64,000 nt of DNA from Candidatus Rokuibacteriota bacterium (GTDB taxonomy: Bacteria; Methylomirabilota; Methylomirabilia; Rokubacteriales; CSP1-6): NCBI GenBank assembly GCA_003220225.1, contig QHRU01000051.1:42510-106509 (forward strand), in the 5' to 3' direction. Shown here piece by piece: positions 1-7,809 of this stretch (the first letter of the stretch is position 1; the number at the start of each line of letters is the position of its first letter). The notes beneath the pieces were generated by a model that was not told the DNA's origin, ran no database searches, and saw only the letters and a list, made by a program, of their open reading frames with translations. Made by a program: the position numbers and the translations under genes.

Positions 1-285
1 ATCGACCCGCGCACGACGTGGCCGCTGGACAAGGAGACGCTGGTCGAGTCGGCCAAGAAGACGTCGCGCGCCATCGTGGTGGACGAGGGCTACGAGCGCT
101 ACGGCGTCACCGCCGAGATCGCGTCGGTCATCGCGGACGGCGCGTTCTACTTCCTGGACGCGCCGGTCAAGCGCATCGGCGCGATGGACGTGCCGGTGCC
201 GTTCTCGCCGGTGCTCGAGGACCTCACCGTACCCACGGAGCAATCGGTGTTCGAGGCGGCGAAGGCGCTGTGTCGGAAGGCGTGA
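1..285 (+). CDS. 2-oxo-acid dehydrogenase E1 component, beta subunit (C-terminal part)
   Basis: This is the last 94 codons of a gene that enters from the left edge; no start is visible. The translation matches the transketolase C-terminal domain of pyruvate/branched-chain E1-beta subunits: a short beta-strand with AIVVDEGYERYG (the usual position of VVHE/VDEG), an alpha-helical IASVIADGAF segment, then RIGAMDVPVPFSPVLEDL and a C-terminal helix. E1 beta decarboxylates the 2-oxo acid with E1 alpha and ThDP and passes the acyl group to lipoyl-E2. The E2 gene lies 1 kb downstream, which supports the call; the substrate (pyruvate, acetoin or branched-chain acid) cannot be decided from the tail alone. 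Confidence 0.85.
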   Translation: MDPRTTWPLDKETLVESAKKTSRAIVVDEGYERYGVTAEIASVIADGAFYFLDAPVKRIGAMDVPVPFSPVLEDLTVPTEQSVFEAAKALCRKA

Positions 286-297
286 GGGCGTTCTAAG

Positions 298-1335
298 GTG
301 CGCATCGACGTCGATCTCTACAGCGACACCGTCACGCGGCCGACGGCCGACATGCGCCGCTTCATGAGCGAGGCCGAGGTCGGCGACGAGCAGAAGATGG
401 AGGACCCGACCGTCAACCTGCTCTGCGAGATGGTGGCCGAGCTGCTGGGCAAGGAAGCCGCCGTGTTCCTGCCGTCCGGCACCATGTGCAACGAGATCGC
501 GCTGCGCGTGCACGCGCGGCCCGGCGAAGAGGTCATCGCGCACGCCACGGCTCACCCGATCCACTTCGAGACCGGCGGGCCGGGCGCGCTGGCCGGCGTC
601 AACATGCGCTCGATCGACGGACCGCGCGGCCAGTTCGACGCGGCCGCCGTCGAGGCCGCGGTCCGTCCGCCGCACCGTCACTTCCCGCGGAGCCGGCTCC
701 TCTGGGTGGAGCAGACGAGCAATCTCGGCGGCGGCTCGGTGTGGCCGCTCGCGCGCATCAATGAGGTGACGGCGGTCGCCCGCGGCCACGGGCTTTCGAC
801 GCACCTCGACGGCGCGCGTCTCATGAACGCCGTCGTCGCCAGCGGCATCTCCGCGCGGGAGTACGCCGCGCCGTTCGACTCCGCATGGATCGATTTCACC
901 AAAGGCCTCGGCGCGCCGGTCGGCGCCGCCATGGCCGGCTCCCGCGCGTTCATCGACGAGGCGTGGCGCTGCAAGCAGCAGATGGGCGGCGCCATGCGCC
1001 AGGCGGGCATCATCGCCGCCGGCGGCGTCTACGCCCTCCGCCATCACGTCAAGCGCCTGGCCGACGATCACGCCAACGCCCGCCGCCTCGCGGAGGGCCT
1101 GGCGCGGCTGCCCGGCGTGAGGCTCGATCCCGCGACGGTCGAAACCAACATCGTGTTCTTCGTGACAAGCGCGAACGCCGCGGAGGCGGTGGAGCACATG
1201 CTCGCCCACGGCGTCCGTATGGGAGCGCTCGGCCCACACACGATCCGCGCCGTCACCCATCTGGACGTCGACGCCGCGGGGATCGGGCGGGCGCTGGGCG
1301 TGGCCCGCGAGGTCTTCACGGGCCTCCCGGGCTGA
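298..1335 (+). CDS. ltaE: Low-specificity threonine aldolase family PLP enzyme
   Basis: The product is a 345-residue fold-type I PLP enzyme that would cleave threonine or another beta-hydroxy amino acid to glycine plus an aldehyde in the cytoplasm. Visible family marks are the N-terminal DLYSDTVTRPT segment, LPSGTMCNEIAL near residue 60, the HLDGARL PLP-aspartate motif at about 169-175, and DFTKGLGAPVG with the Schiff-base lysine at about K202. Length is normal for the family. The GTG start follows the E1-beta stop by 12 nt, and the gene sits between E1 beta and E2, so it appears cotranscribed with the dehydrogenase complex. It has no obvious enzymatic link to that complex, which is mildly unusual. 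Confidence 0.88.
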   Translation: MRIDVDLYSDTVTRPTADMRRFMSEAEVGDEQKMEDPTVNLLCEMVAELLGKEAAVFLPSGTMCNEIALRVHARPGEEVIAHATAHPIHFETGGPGALAGVNMRSIDGPRGQFDAAAVEAAVRPPHRHFPRSRLLWVEQTSNLGGGSVWPLARINEVTAVARGHGLSTHLDGARLMNAVVASGISAREYAAPFDSAWIDFTKGLGAPVGAAMAGSRAFIDEAWRCKQQMGGAMRQAGIIAAGGVYALRHHVKRLADDHANARRLAEGLARLPGVRLDPATVETNIVFFVTSANAAEAVEHMLAHGVRMGALGPHTIRAVTHLDVDAAGIGRALGVAREVFTGLPG

Positions 1336-1340
1336 CGCTG

Positions 1341-2645
1341 ATGCCGACCACCGTCATCATGCCCGCGCTCGAGCTGGCGCAGGAGACCGGCAAGGTCTTG
1401 CGCTGGATCAAGTCGCCGGGCGACACGGTGCAGAAGGGCGAGCCGCTTCTCGAGATCGAGACCGACAAGGTCACGGTCGAGGTCGAGGCGCCGGCCTCCG
1501 GCGTGCTGCGCGACGTCACGGCGCGCGTGGGCGACGTGGTGCCGGTGGGCAGGACGATCGCGCTGATCTTCGCCGCGGGCGAAGTGGGGGCTTCAGCGGC
1601 GCCGACGGGGGCGGCCGGCGCCGTTGCGTCGACGCCCGCGGCCGCTGCGACCGTGAAGGCCTCGCCGCTCGCCCGCAAGCTCGCCGAGCAGCACGGCGTC
1701 GATCTCACGCGGATCACGACGCCGAGCGGACGTGTCGAGAAGGCGGACGTTCTCGCCTACGTCGAGCGCCAGAAAACGCCGGCCGGCAACGGGGCCGCCG
1801 CACGCGCGCCGGCCGCGCGACTCACCGCCGCGTCGCCCAAGGCGCGCCGTCTCGCCGCGGAGCGCGGCGTCGATCTTCGCGTGGTGCGCGGCTCCGGCCC
1901 CGGCGGCGCCGTCCTCGCCGGCGACGTCGCGGCGGCGAAGGCGCCGGCGGTCGCCGCGGCGGCGAGCGCACCCGCCGCGCAGGGCGTCGGCAACGTCTGG
2001 CGCATCATGGCCGAGCGTATGACGTCGAGCTGGACCACGGCGCCCCACTTCTATCTGGTGCGCGAGGCAAACGTGCGTCGCCTGGCGTCGTGGCTGCAGC
2101 AGGCGCGCAAGCAGACCGGCGCCCACATCACCTACACGGACCTGCTCGTGCGACTGGTCGCCGCGGCCATCGCCCAGCATCCGCGCGTGAACGTCTCGTG
2201 GAAGGACGGCACGATCGTCCAGCACGCCGACGTCAACGTCGGCCTCGCCGTGGCCATCGACGACGGCCTCGTCGTTCCCGTCCTCCACCGCGCCGATACG
2301 CTGACGCTCGCGGAGCTCGCGCCCCGCCGTGAGGATCTCGTGTCCCGCGCCCAGGCGGGCAAGCTGCGCCCCGCCGACATCCAGGGCGGCACGTTCACCA
2401 TCAGCAACCTCGGCATGTTCGGCATCGACGCCTTCAACGCCATCGTCAATCCACCCCAGGCCGCCATCCTCGCCGTCGGCCGCATCGCCGATCGTGTCGT
2501 CGCCGTCAACGGCCAGCCGGCGGTTCAGCCGACGATGGTGCTGACGCTCTCCTGCGACCACCGGGCGCTCGACGGCGCGCGCGGCGCCCGGTTCCTGGGC
2601 GCCCTCGCCGATCTGATCGAGGAGCCTCTCGCGCTGCTGGTGTGA
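1341..2645 (+). CDS. Dihydrolipoamide acyltransferase (E2) of a 2-oxo-acid dehydrogenase complex
   Basis: The product has 434 residues and transfers acyl groups from E1 to CoA via a lipoyl arm. Domain order: lipoyl domain 1-80 with the lipoylated lysine in ETDKVTVEV (K43); an Ala/Pro linker; a peripheral-subunit-binding domain at about 107-143; a second binding-domain-like segment at about 164-199; and the catalytic domain from about 216 to the end, carrying the acyltransferase motif DHRALDG (H407, D411). Two tandem binding domains are less common than one. The ATG at 1341 lies 5 nt after the aldolase stop. The reading frame stays open far upstream, but homology begins exactly at MPTTVIMPAL. 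No E3 gene is adjacent. Confidence 0.92.
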   Translation: MPTTVIMPALELAQETGKVLRWIKSPGDTVQKGEPLLEIETDKVTVEVEAPASGVLRDVTARVGDVVPVGRTIALIFAAGEVGASAAPTGAAGAVASTPAAAATVKASPLARKLAEQHGVDLTRITTPSGRVEKADVLAYVERQKTPAGNGAAARAPAARLTAASPKARRLAAERGVDLRVVRGSGPGGAVLAGDVAAAKAPAVAAAASAPAAQGVGNVWRIMAERMTSSWTTAPHFYLVREANVRRLASWLQQARKQTGAHITYTDLLVRLVAAAIAQHPRVNVSWKDGTIVQHADVNVGLAVAIDDGLVVPVLHRADTLTLAELAPRREDLVSRAQAGKLRPADIQGGTFTISNLGMFGIDAFNAIVNPPQAAILAVGRIADRVVAVNGQPAVQPTMVLTLSCDHRALDGARGARFLGALADLIEEPLALLV

Positions 2646-2672
2646 GAGACCGATGAGACGCTCAGAGATTCG

Positions 2673-3053
2673 CTACGATGGGGCGCTCTGGCGATGGGTG
2701 GTGCGAGAAATCAGCTCGTCGAGGTGGAGCAGGTTGGTCGGCTTGTCGAGGCACGCGACGGCGCCGAGCTTGCGGGCCTCATCGGCGTGTTGCCGTGACG
2801 GATAGCCGGTCATGAACAGTATGGCCGCAGTATTTCCGTGGGCGCGAATCGCGGCCGCCATCTCGAGCCCGCTCATACCCGGCATGTTGATATCGAGAAG
2901 AATGACGTCGAACCGGCGGTGACTCGCGATGAACATTCCCTGCGCCGGATTGCTGGCAGTCACGACTTCGTAACGCGTCCTGAAGAACTCGTTGAGGATG
3001 TCGAGGATCCTCGGCTCGTCGTCGACGATCAAGATGCGCTTGCGAGTTCCCAT
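2673..3053 (-). CDS. Stand-alone CheY-like response regulator
   Basis: The product is a 126-residue single receiver domain with no output domain. The acidic pocket is visible in LIVDDEP (residues 9-15), the phospho-acceptor aspartate in VILLDINMPGMSG, the conserved Thr in LFMTGYPS, and the Lys in CLDKPT. Such proteins relay phosphoryl groups or act through protein contacts. No histidine kinase lies in the window, so the partner is unknown. The start is chosen at the ATG before GTRKRIL, preceded by an AGGGGAT stretch; the frame is open further upstream but adds no domain. It lies 20 nt downstream of the small membrane protein gene on the same strand. Confidence 0.85.
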   Translation of the reverse strand: MGTRKRILIVDDEPRILDILNEFFRTRYEVVTASNPAQGMFIASHRRFDVILLDINMPGMSGLEMAAAIRAHGNTAAILFMTGYPSRQHADEARKLGAVACLDKPTNLLHLDELISRTTHRQSAPS

Positions 3054-3073
3054 GTGCCCATCCCCTGGGGGAC

Positions 3074-3271
3074 TCAGACGAAGAGTTGAGGATTCTGGTC
3101 GCCGTTGGCGCGAATACGTTCCCGACGTCGCCACCACTCTTCATAGGCATCCGAATCGGTGCGCTGAGAGCGCTGCCGGCGGAAGAGCAGGAACACTGCG
3201 CATCCCACCGCGACCGCGGCGCCGAGCGCCCACCAGCCCGACCTCGTCGTCTTGACCACTCGTTCGACCAT
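3074..3271 (-). CDS. Small single-pass membrane protein, unknown function
   Basis: The product is a predicted 65-residue protein. Residues 13-30 (GWWALGAAVAVGCAVFLL) form one hydrophobic helix, followed by an arginine-rich stretch and a charged tail (EEWWRRRERIRANGD) that would be cytoplasmic by the positive-inside rule. No family is recognised. The same-strand, 20-nt spacing to the response regulator suggests cotranscription. An in-frame start 12 codons upstream is also possible. Confidence is limited because short GC-rich frames arise by chance, although a clean transmembrane helix with flanking charge is unlikely as a shadow. Confidence 0.5.
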   Translation of the reverse strand: MVERVVKTTRSGWWALGAAVAVGCAVFLLFRRQRSQRTDSDAYEEWWRRRERIRANGDQNPQLFV

Positions 3272-3455
3272 GTCGTTGGCCCCAGGTGATCGCCGCGTGG
3301 TGGTCACGCAGGGAACAGATGAGGCAACGGGCGTGCCGAAATGGAAAGTCCCGATCCGACGTGATCTTGCGCGACGTCGGCCCCGCAGCGCTGGTCAGTC
3401 GCTAGCCGTGCCGAAGATGCAGCCGATCACGAACTGCCCAGTCAGGAGCCGGGCG

Positions 3456-4079
3456 ATGCAGAACGGCAAACGGGCGATCTGGCTGCTGCTGGTGGTGCTC
3501 GCCGCGTGCTCGATCGCGCAGAACGTCAAGCCCGTCACGCCCGCGGCCCTGGGCACCCGGGAGATCTGCGTCCGGGAGAACAAGAGCGTCCGTGAGAGCT
3601 TCCTCGAGGCGTACAAGCAGGCGCTCGAGAGCAAGGGCTTGAGCGTGCGGGTGCTCGATCCCGGCGCGGGCATCACCGCGTGTCCGCTGCTGACGACGTA
3701 CAGCGCCAACTGGCGGTGGGACCTCGCGATGTACATGGCGTACGCGGAGATGACCGTGTCCAGGGACGGCAACGAAGTCGGCAAGGCGACGTACGACGCT
3801 CTGATGGGTGGCGGGCGGGTCGACAAAAAGTTCATCAAGGCCGACGAGAAGGTCCGCGAGCTGGTGAATCAGCTCTTCCCGAGCTCGGAGCCTCCGCGCA
3901 GAGCGGCCGCGACGGCCGGGTCGTCGAGCAGCTGCTCCAGCTTCATCTTGAACGCGCTGGCCACCATGTCGCCGACCCGGGAGGGCAGCGTCGCCCCGCC
4001 GAGGTTGTCCCGGCCCTCGAGCCGCTTCTCGGCCAGGACAGTCCCGCTCCGATCGAGCACGGTCATGGTGACGTCATAG
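3456..4079 (+). CDS. Sbal_3080-like lipoprotein with an abnormally long C-terminal end
   Basis: The first ~145 residues look like a small periplasmic lipoprotein. There is a signal peptide with lipobox (LLLVVLAACS, lipid-attached Cys near residue 17), then ICVRENKSVRESFLEAYKQAL, a central WRWDLAMYMAYAEM strand region, and a closing GGRVDKKFIKADEKVRELV segment, which is the usual end of this family. The frame then continues for about 65 low-complexity Ser/Arg/Pro residues that run antisense through the 3' end of the convergent lipoprotein gene (overlap 3869-4079). The natural stop may be lost, or an indel may be present. The start has CAGGAG 9 nt upstream. The family call is from recall of sequence style and is moderate. 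Confidence 0.6.
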   Translation: MQNGKRAIWLLLVVLAACSIAQNVKPVTPAALGTREICVRENKSVRESFLEAYKQALESKGLSVRVLDPGAGITACPLLTTYSANWRWDLAMYMAYAEMTVSRDGNEVGKATYDALMGGGRVDKKFIKADEKVRELVNQLFPSSEPPRRAAATAGSSSSCSSFILNALATMSPTREGSVAPPRLSRPSSRFSARTVPLRSSTVMVTS

Positions 4080-4522
4080 CTCAGCCCGACTCTCACCGCG
4101 GTGTCGCTCTTCCATTCCTGCAGCGTCAGCAAGACCGCGCGCTCGGCGCCCGCGCCGATCACCCGCTGGCGCGCCTCCGCCGGCGTCACCGAGTGGGCCA
4201 CCACGACGGGCTGGGCGCGGAACCCTTTCTTCGCCAGCGTGTTGACGAGGGCGGTGGTCATGGCGTCTGCCAGGGGCCCGTCGCCCTCGGTGCGTACGTC
4301 GAAGGGGTTGCCGTAGCCGCCTCGCTGCAGGCCGACGAACTGCGGGTCCTTGGTTCCCGAGCGCACGTACTCGCGCTGGTCGTAGGTCGCGATGCTCACC
4401 GCGGTGGTGCCCGAGACCTGCGGGCTCGCCACGACCGTCTGGTAGGCGTAGCGATTGCCGATGGCACAGCCGCTCAGCAGCAGCACTCCTGCGAGCTGGA
4501 CGAGCACGGCGAGTTTTTTCAT
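3869..4522 (-). CDS. Putative outer-membrane-associated lipoprotein
   Basis: The product has 217 residues, with a lipoprotein signal peptide MKKLAVLVQLAGVLLLSGCA (cleavage before Cys19). The mature part resembles YajG-type or flagellar-assembly-type lipoproteins: a TTAVSIATYDQREY strand, a GDGPLADAMTTALVNTLAKKG helix region and an AVRVGLSYDVTMTVLDRSG strand pair. A perfect AGGAGGT Shine-Dalgarno sits 6 nt before the ATG, so expression should be strong. It is convergent with the other lipoprotein gene and overlaps that gene's extended tail. No enzymatic motif is seen and the role is unknown. Confidence 0.75.
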   Translation of the reverse strand: MKKLAVLVQLAGVLLLSGCAIGNRYAYQTVVASPQVSGTTAVSIATYDQREYVRSGTKDPQFVGLQRGGYGNPFDVRTEGDGPLADAMTTALVNTLAKKGFRAQPVVVAHSVTPAEARQRVIGAGAERAVLLTLQEWKSDTAVRVGLSYDVTMTVLDRSGTVLAEKRLEGRDNLGGATLPSRVGDMVASAFKMKLEQLLDDPAVAAALRGGSELGKS

Positions 4523-4575
4523 GAGGGACCTCCTTGGACCAAAAGCGTGATGTGGTCTCGTGTGGTCCGCCGAGA

Positions 4576-5721
4576 CTACACCAGGTGGAACCGACGAAGC
4601 TCGGGGAAGCGCCGCATCCACACGGCGGCCACGACGATCGTGCCGATCCCGCCGATCAGGACCGCCGCGACGGGACCGAACAGGGCGGCGAGCAGACCCG
4701 ACTCGAACTCTCCCAGCTGGTTCGAGGTGCCGGTGGTCAACGAGTGCGCGGCGCTCACGCGGCCGCGCATGCTGTCGGGCGTGCGAATCTGCACCAGCGA
4801 GTGTCGAATGACGACGCTGAGCAGATCCGACGCGCCGAGCACCGTGAGCGCCGCCAGTGACAGCGGCAGGCGGGTGGAGGCGCCGAAGACCACGGTGGCG
4901 ACGCCGAACACGAGGACGCCCCCGAACAGCACCGGCCCGGCGTGGCGCTCGACCGGACGGCGCGTCAGCGCCACGGACATCGCGAGCGCGCCGCAGGCCG
5001 GCGCCGCCCGCAGCAGTCCGAGCCCCCAGGGGCCCGTGTCGAGGATGTCGCGAGCGTAGATCGGCAGCAGCGCGGTGGCGCCGCCGAGCAGCACCGCGAA
5101 GAGGTCCAGCGACAACAAGCCCAGGAGCAGCCGCTCGCGAAGGATGAAGGTCATCCCCGAGAAGAGCGAGGCCGGAGTCATCTCCTCGGGCTCGTGCGCG
5201 GGCTGCACCGCGTGGACGAGCCCGACGAGCGCCGCGGCCAGGAGGTACAGCGCGGCGACCGTCGCGTAGACGGCGGTCGGCCCGAGGCCATAGAGCACGC
5301 CGCCGAGGGCCGGGCCGACGATGCGGGCCGTCTGGCCTGCGGACGTCACGCTCGCGATGGCGCGCGGGATCAGCGCGAACGGGACGAGGCGAGGCACCAG
5401 CGCCGCGCGGGAGGGATTCTCGAACGCGCGCGCGGCGCCGAGGATCGCGACCATCCCGAGGATGCCGTCGCGGCCCAGCCAGCCGCCGAGACTGCCGAGC
5501 GCCAGCGCGGCGGTGGCGCCCGCCTCGGTCGCGTGACACACCACGACGACGAGGCGGCGATCACAGCGGTCCGCCACCTGTCCGACGACGAGCGTCAGCG
5601 CGATGGTCGGGACGAACTGCACGAGGCCGACGAGGCCGAGGTCGAGCGCGCTGCCGGTGAGGCTGTAGAGCTGCCATCCCACCGCGACGTTCTGCATGTG
5701 CAGCGCGAGCGTGGACAGCAC
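4576..5721 (-). CDS. MFS transporter, EntS/MFS_3-like exporter
   Basis: At least 381 residues with about 11-12 hydrophobic helices. The MFS signature loop between TM2 and TM3 is visible as GQVADRCDRR. The overall pattern (YSLTGSALDLGLVGLVQFVP at the N-terminus) fits the MFS_3 group that exports siderophores, drugs or other small molecules. The only usable start is GTG 5721, inside what should be TM1. Upstream in the same frame, residues typical of the family's N-terminus (PLRNTSFALFW) continue back to a TAG at 5788-5790 without any ATG, GTG or TTG. Initiation is therefore unclear and the N-terminus may be shortened, use a non-standard codon, or reflect a mutation. Confidence 0.8.
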   Translation of the reverse strand: MLSTLALHMQNVAVGWQLYSLTGSALDLGLVGLVQFVPTIALTLVVGQVADRCDRRLVVVVCHATEAGATAALALGSLGGWLGRDGILGMVAILGAARAFENPSRAALVPRLVPFALIPRAIASVTSAGQTARIVGPALGGVLYGLGPTAVYATVAALYLLAAALVGLVHAVQPAHEPEEMTPASLFSGMTFILRERLLLGLLSLDLFAVLLGGATALLPIYARDILDTGPWGLGLLRAAPACGALAMSVALTRRPVERHAGPVLFGGVLVFGVATVVFGASTRLPLSLAALTVLGASDLLSVVIRHSLVQIRTPDSMRGRVSAAHSLTTGTSNQLGEFESGLLAALFGPVAAVLIGGIGTIVVAAVWMRRFPELRRFHLV

Positions 5722-5787
5722 CCGCGAGCACCAGAAGAGCGCGAAGGACGTGTTACGGAGCGGCGCCGTGGGGGTCGATGAAGCTCG

Positions 5788-6186
5788 CTACCGGCACCCC
5801 GCGCGCGGCGCGTCGGGACCCTGTCGAGGGACCAGGGTGCAGGCGAAGGTGGCCGGCTGAGCGCGGTAGTCGGCGAGGAGGCGCTCGAGACGCTGGAGCG
5901 TGCGCTCACGCCTGGCGAGGCCGAGGCCGTAGATGGCGAGGTCGTTGACCAGGCGCGTGTAGAAATGATGCTCGGCATCCCCGCCGCCCGCGCGTGCCAC
6001 GCACGGTGACGGCTTCTGGGCGACCTCGAGCTGGGCGCCGAACGCCCGGACGAACTCGGCCATCACCGGCTCGTCGCGCACGTCGCGGGGGACTTCGGGG
6101 AAGCGGGCGAGGAACGCATCGACGCTCATCGGACCGGGCGCCGCGCGGCGTTCCGCCTCCAGGTCGCGTGTCAGACGGATCTGCAT
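5788..6186 (-). CDS. Hypothetical cytoplasmic protein, 132 residues
   Basis: No family is recognised. The product is soluble, with a Pro/Asp-rich N-terminal half and a helical C-terminal half (FYTRLVNDLAIYGLGLARRERTLQRLERLLADY) that could form a helical hairpin; no catalytic motif is visible. The ATG at 6186 is well supported by AGGAGGTGA five nucleotides upstream. A TATACT box lies 19 nt upstream of that ATG. Its stop codon lies in the same reading frame as the downstream MFS gene, so the two are likely cotranscribed. Confidence 0.65.
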   Translation of the reverse strand: MQIRLTRDLEAERRAAPGPMSVDAFLARFPEVPRDVRDEPVMAEFVRAFGAQLEVAQKPSPCVARAGGGDAEHHFYTRLVNDLAIYGLGLARRERTLQRLERLLADYRAQPATFACTLVPRQGPDAPRAGCR

Positions 6187-6205
6187 GCCGTCACCTCCTT
6201 CGGTG

Positions 6206-6216
6206 AGTATAAGCTG
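6206..6216 (-). promoter_or_regulatory. Putative -10 element TATACT followed by CACC
   Basis: Read on the minus strand, TATACTCACC lies just upstream of the Shine-Dalgarno of the 132-residue hypothetical gene. The identical ten bases occur upstream of two other minus-strand genes (starts 22303 and 27190), each followed within about 20-40 nt by a Shine-Dalgarno and start. The recurrence of an AT-rich box in such GC-rich DNA suggests a housekeeping -10 plus transcription start context. No clear -35 is visible. Confidence 0.45.
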
Positions 6217-6237
6217 TCGGTTCATGGGGCCGCTCGG

Positions 6238-6474
6238 GTGAGTGACGAGAACCGGCTCGATCTGCTGTTTGCCGGTTTCATCGTGTTCCTGCTGGCGGGT
6301 GTCGTGACCGTTGCCATGGGCATCCGCCGGGAGCTGCGGACGGGCGTGATCGGGCAACATCCGCAATCCGGACTCTGGCGAAGGCATGAGCGGCCGGCCG
6401 GCGGACTCCCCGTTTGCGCCCGGCCCCGCGCGGCGCTATCGTTCAGCGCGCTGTCGGAACGCGGGAGGACCACG
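6238..6474 (+). other. Open leader with one transmembrane-like segment, in frame with the dioxygenase
   Basis: From a GTG at 6238 the frame of the following dioxygenase gene is open and encodes MSDENRLDLLFAGFIVFLLA followed by GVVTVAMGIRRELR: a convincing single membrane helix with a basic C-terminal flank. It then becomes low-complexity before the dioxygenase ATG at 6475. There is no stop between them. It may be a small membrane protein gene that has lost its stop, or a chance frame. Otherwise the 288-nt gap between 6187 and 6474 holds only the divergent promoter region. Confidence 0.3.
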
Positions 6475-7809
6475 ATGCTGAACGGTCTCAACGGCCTGGT
6501 CGACGTCGACAGGGGAATCATCAGCCGGGAAATCTTCGTGAACGAGGAGATCTACCGGCGGGAGCAGGAGCAGATCTTCGCGCGCGCCTGGCTCTTCATC
6601 GGCCACGAGAGCCAGATCCCCAGGCCCGGCGACTTCCTCGTGTCGTCGATGGGCGAGGAGTCGGTCATCCTGTGCCGCGACCGGACGGGACGGATCCACG
6701 TCTTCCTGAACTCGTGCCGGCACCGCGGCATGAAGGTCTGCCGCTACGACGAGGGCAACACCCTCGAGCTCATGTGCCCGTACCACGGCTGGACCTACGC
6801 GACCGACGGCGCGCTCGTCGGCGTCCCGTTCGGCAAGGACGCGTACGGCGAGCAGCTCGACAAGTCGAAGTGGGGCCTCATCGAAGTCGCCCGGATGGAG
6901 AATTACAAGGGCACGATCTGGGCGGCGTGGGACGCGGCGGCGCCGTCCTTCCTCGACTACGTGGGCGGCTACAAGCTCTACCTCGACCTCCTGCTCGACG
7001 CGTGGGACGGGCGCGAGGGTGGCACCGAGGCGATCGGCGGGATCCACAAGTGGCTCATCCCGTGTAACTGGAAGTTTCCGGCCGAGAACTTCTCCGGCGA
7101 CCGCTATCACGGCGTGAGCCACCGCTCGGTGGACATGGTGGGCATCGGCCCGAGCGGCAAGGGCCGCCGCGACATGGCCGAGCGCAACCAGGCGCGGTGG
7201 CTGGACGTGTCGTTTCCCGAGCTCGGCCACTCGATGATCGCATTCCTGCGCGCTCACGACGCGCCGCTGGCGCCCGCCTATCAGGACGCGCCGGTGGCGG
7301 CGGAGTACTTTCGCCGCTGCGAGGAGGAGCGCAGGCGCCGGCGCGGCGAGCACTGGCGGCTCTTCGGCGGGCCCGGCACGATGTTCCCCAACACGTCGCC
7401 GCTGGCGCGGCAGCCGCGCACGCTGGCCGTCTGGCATCCGCGCGGCCCGCACCAGACCGAGGTCTGGCGCTGGTACTTCGTCGACGCCGACGCGCCGGCG
7501 GAGGTGAAGGACTTCCTGCGACACTACTACATCCGTTACTCCGGCCCGTCGGGACTGACCGAGCAGGACGACATGGAAAACTGGAACTACGCCCACAAGG
7601 CCAGCCGCGGCACCATCGCGCGGCAGCATCCCTACAACTACGAGATGGGCCTCGGTCGCTCGACGCGCGCGTTCGAGGACCACGGGTTGAAGCTGCCGGG
7701 CGCGATCACCGACGTCACCGCGGCCAACGCGAGCGAACACAACCAGCGCGGGTTCTACCGGCGCTGGCGGCAGTTCATGGAAGCCGCGACGTGGAACGAC
7801 CTGGCGTGA
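6475..7809 (+). CDS. Aromatic-ring-hydroxylating dioxygenase, alpha subunit
   Basis: The 444-residue catalytic subunit would add O2 to an aromatic ring, giving a cis-dihydrodiol, using electrons from a ferredoxin/reductase. The Rieske [2Fe-2S] ligands are C81-x-H83 and C101-x2-H104. The mononuclear iron site is in NFSGDRYHGVSHRS (bridging D209, ligands H212 and H216) and EQDDMENW (D365 or D366). The iron histidines are spaced by four rather than the five residues of naphthalene dioxygenase. The ATG has GGGAGGA nine nucleotides upstream and starts exactly where homology starts. The beta subunit overlaps by 4 nt; no ferredoxin or reductase is nearby, so electron donors must be encoded elsewhere. 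Confidence 0.93.
   Translation: MLNGLNGLVDVDRGIISREIFVNEEIYRREQEQIFARAWLFIGHESQIPRPGDFLVSSMGEESVILCRDRTGRIHVFLNSCRHRGMKVCRYDEGNTLELMCPYHGWTYATDGALVGVPFGKDAYGEQLDKSKWGLIEVARMENYKGTIWAAWDAAAPSFLDYVGGYKLYLDLLLDAWDGREGGTEAIGGIHKWLIPCNWKFPAENFSGDRYHGVSHRSVDMVGIGPSGKGRRDMAERNQARWLDVSFPELGHSMIAFLRAHDAPLAPAYQDAPVAAEYFRRCEEERRRRRGEHWRLFGGPGTMFPNTSPLARQPRTLAVWHPRGPHQTEVWRWYFVDADAPAEVKDFLRHYYIRYSGPSGLTEQDDMENWNYAHKASRGTIARQHPYNYEMGLGRSTRAFEDHGLKLPGAITDVTAANASEHNQRGFYRRWRQFMEAATWNDLA

Noticed and set aside
3680..5059. Plus-strand frame of about 460 codons across the lipoprotein and MFS region
   Set aside because: Arg/His-rich, no family pattern; it is antisense to a lipoprotein gene with a perfect Shine-Dalgarno and an MFS transporter.
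6238..7809. A single 523-residue dioxygenase starting at 6238
   Set aside because: Alpha-subunit homology and a good ribosome site both begin at 6475; the leader contains low-complexity sequence just before it.
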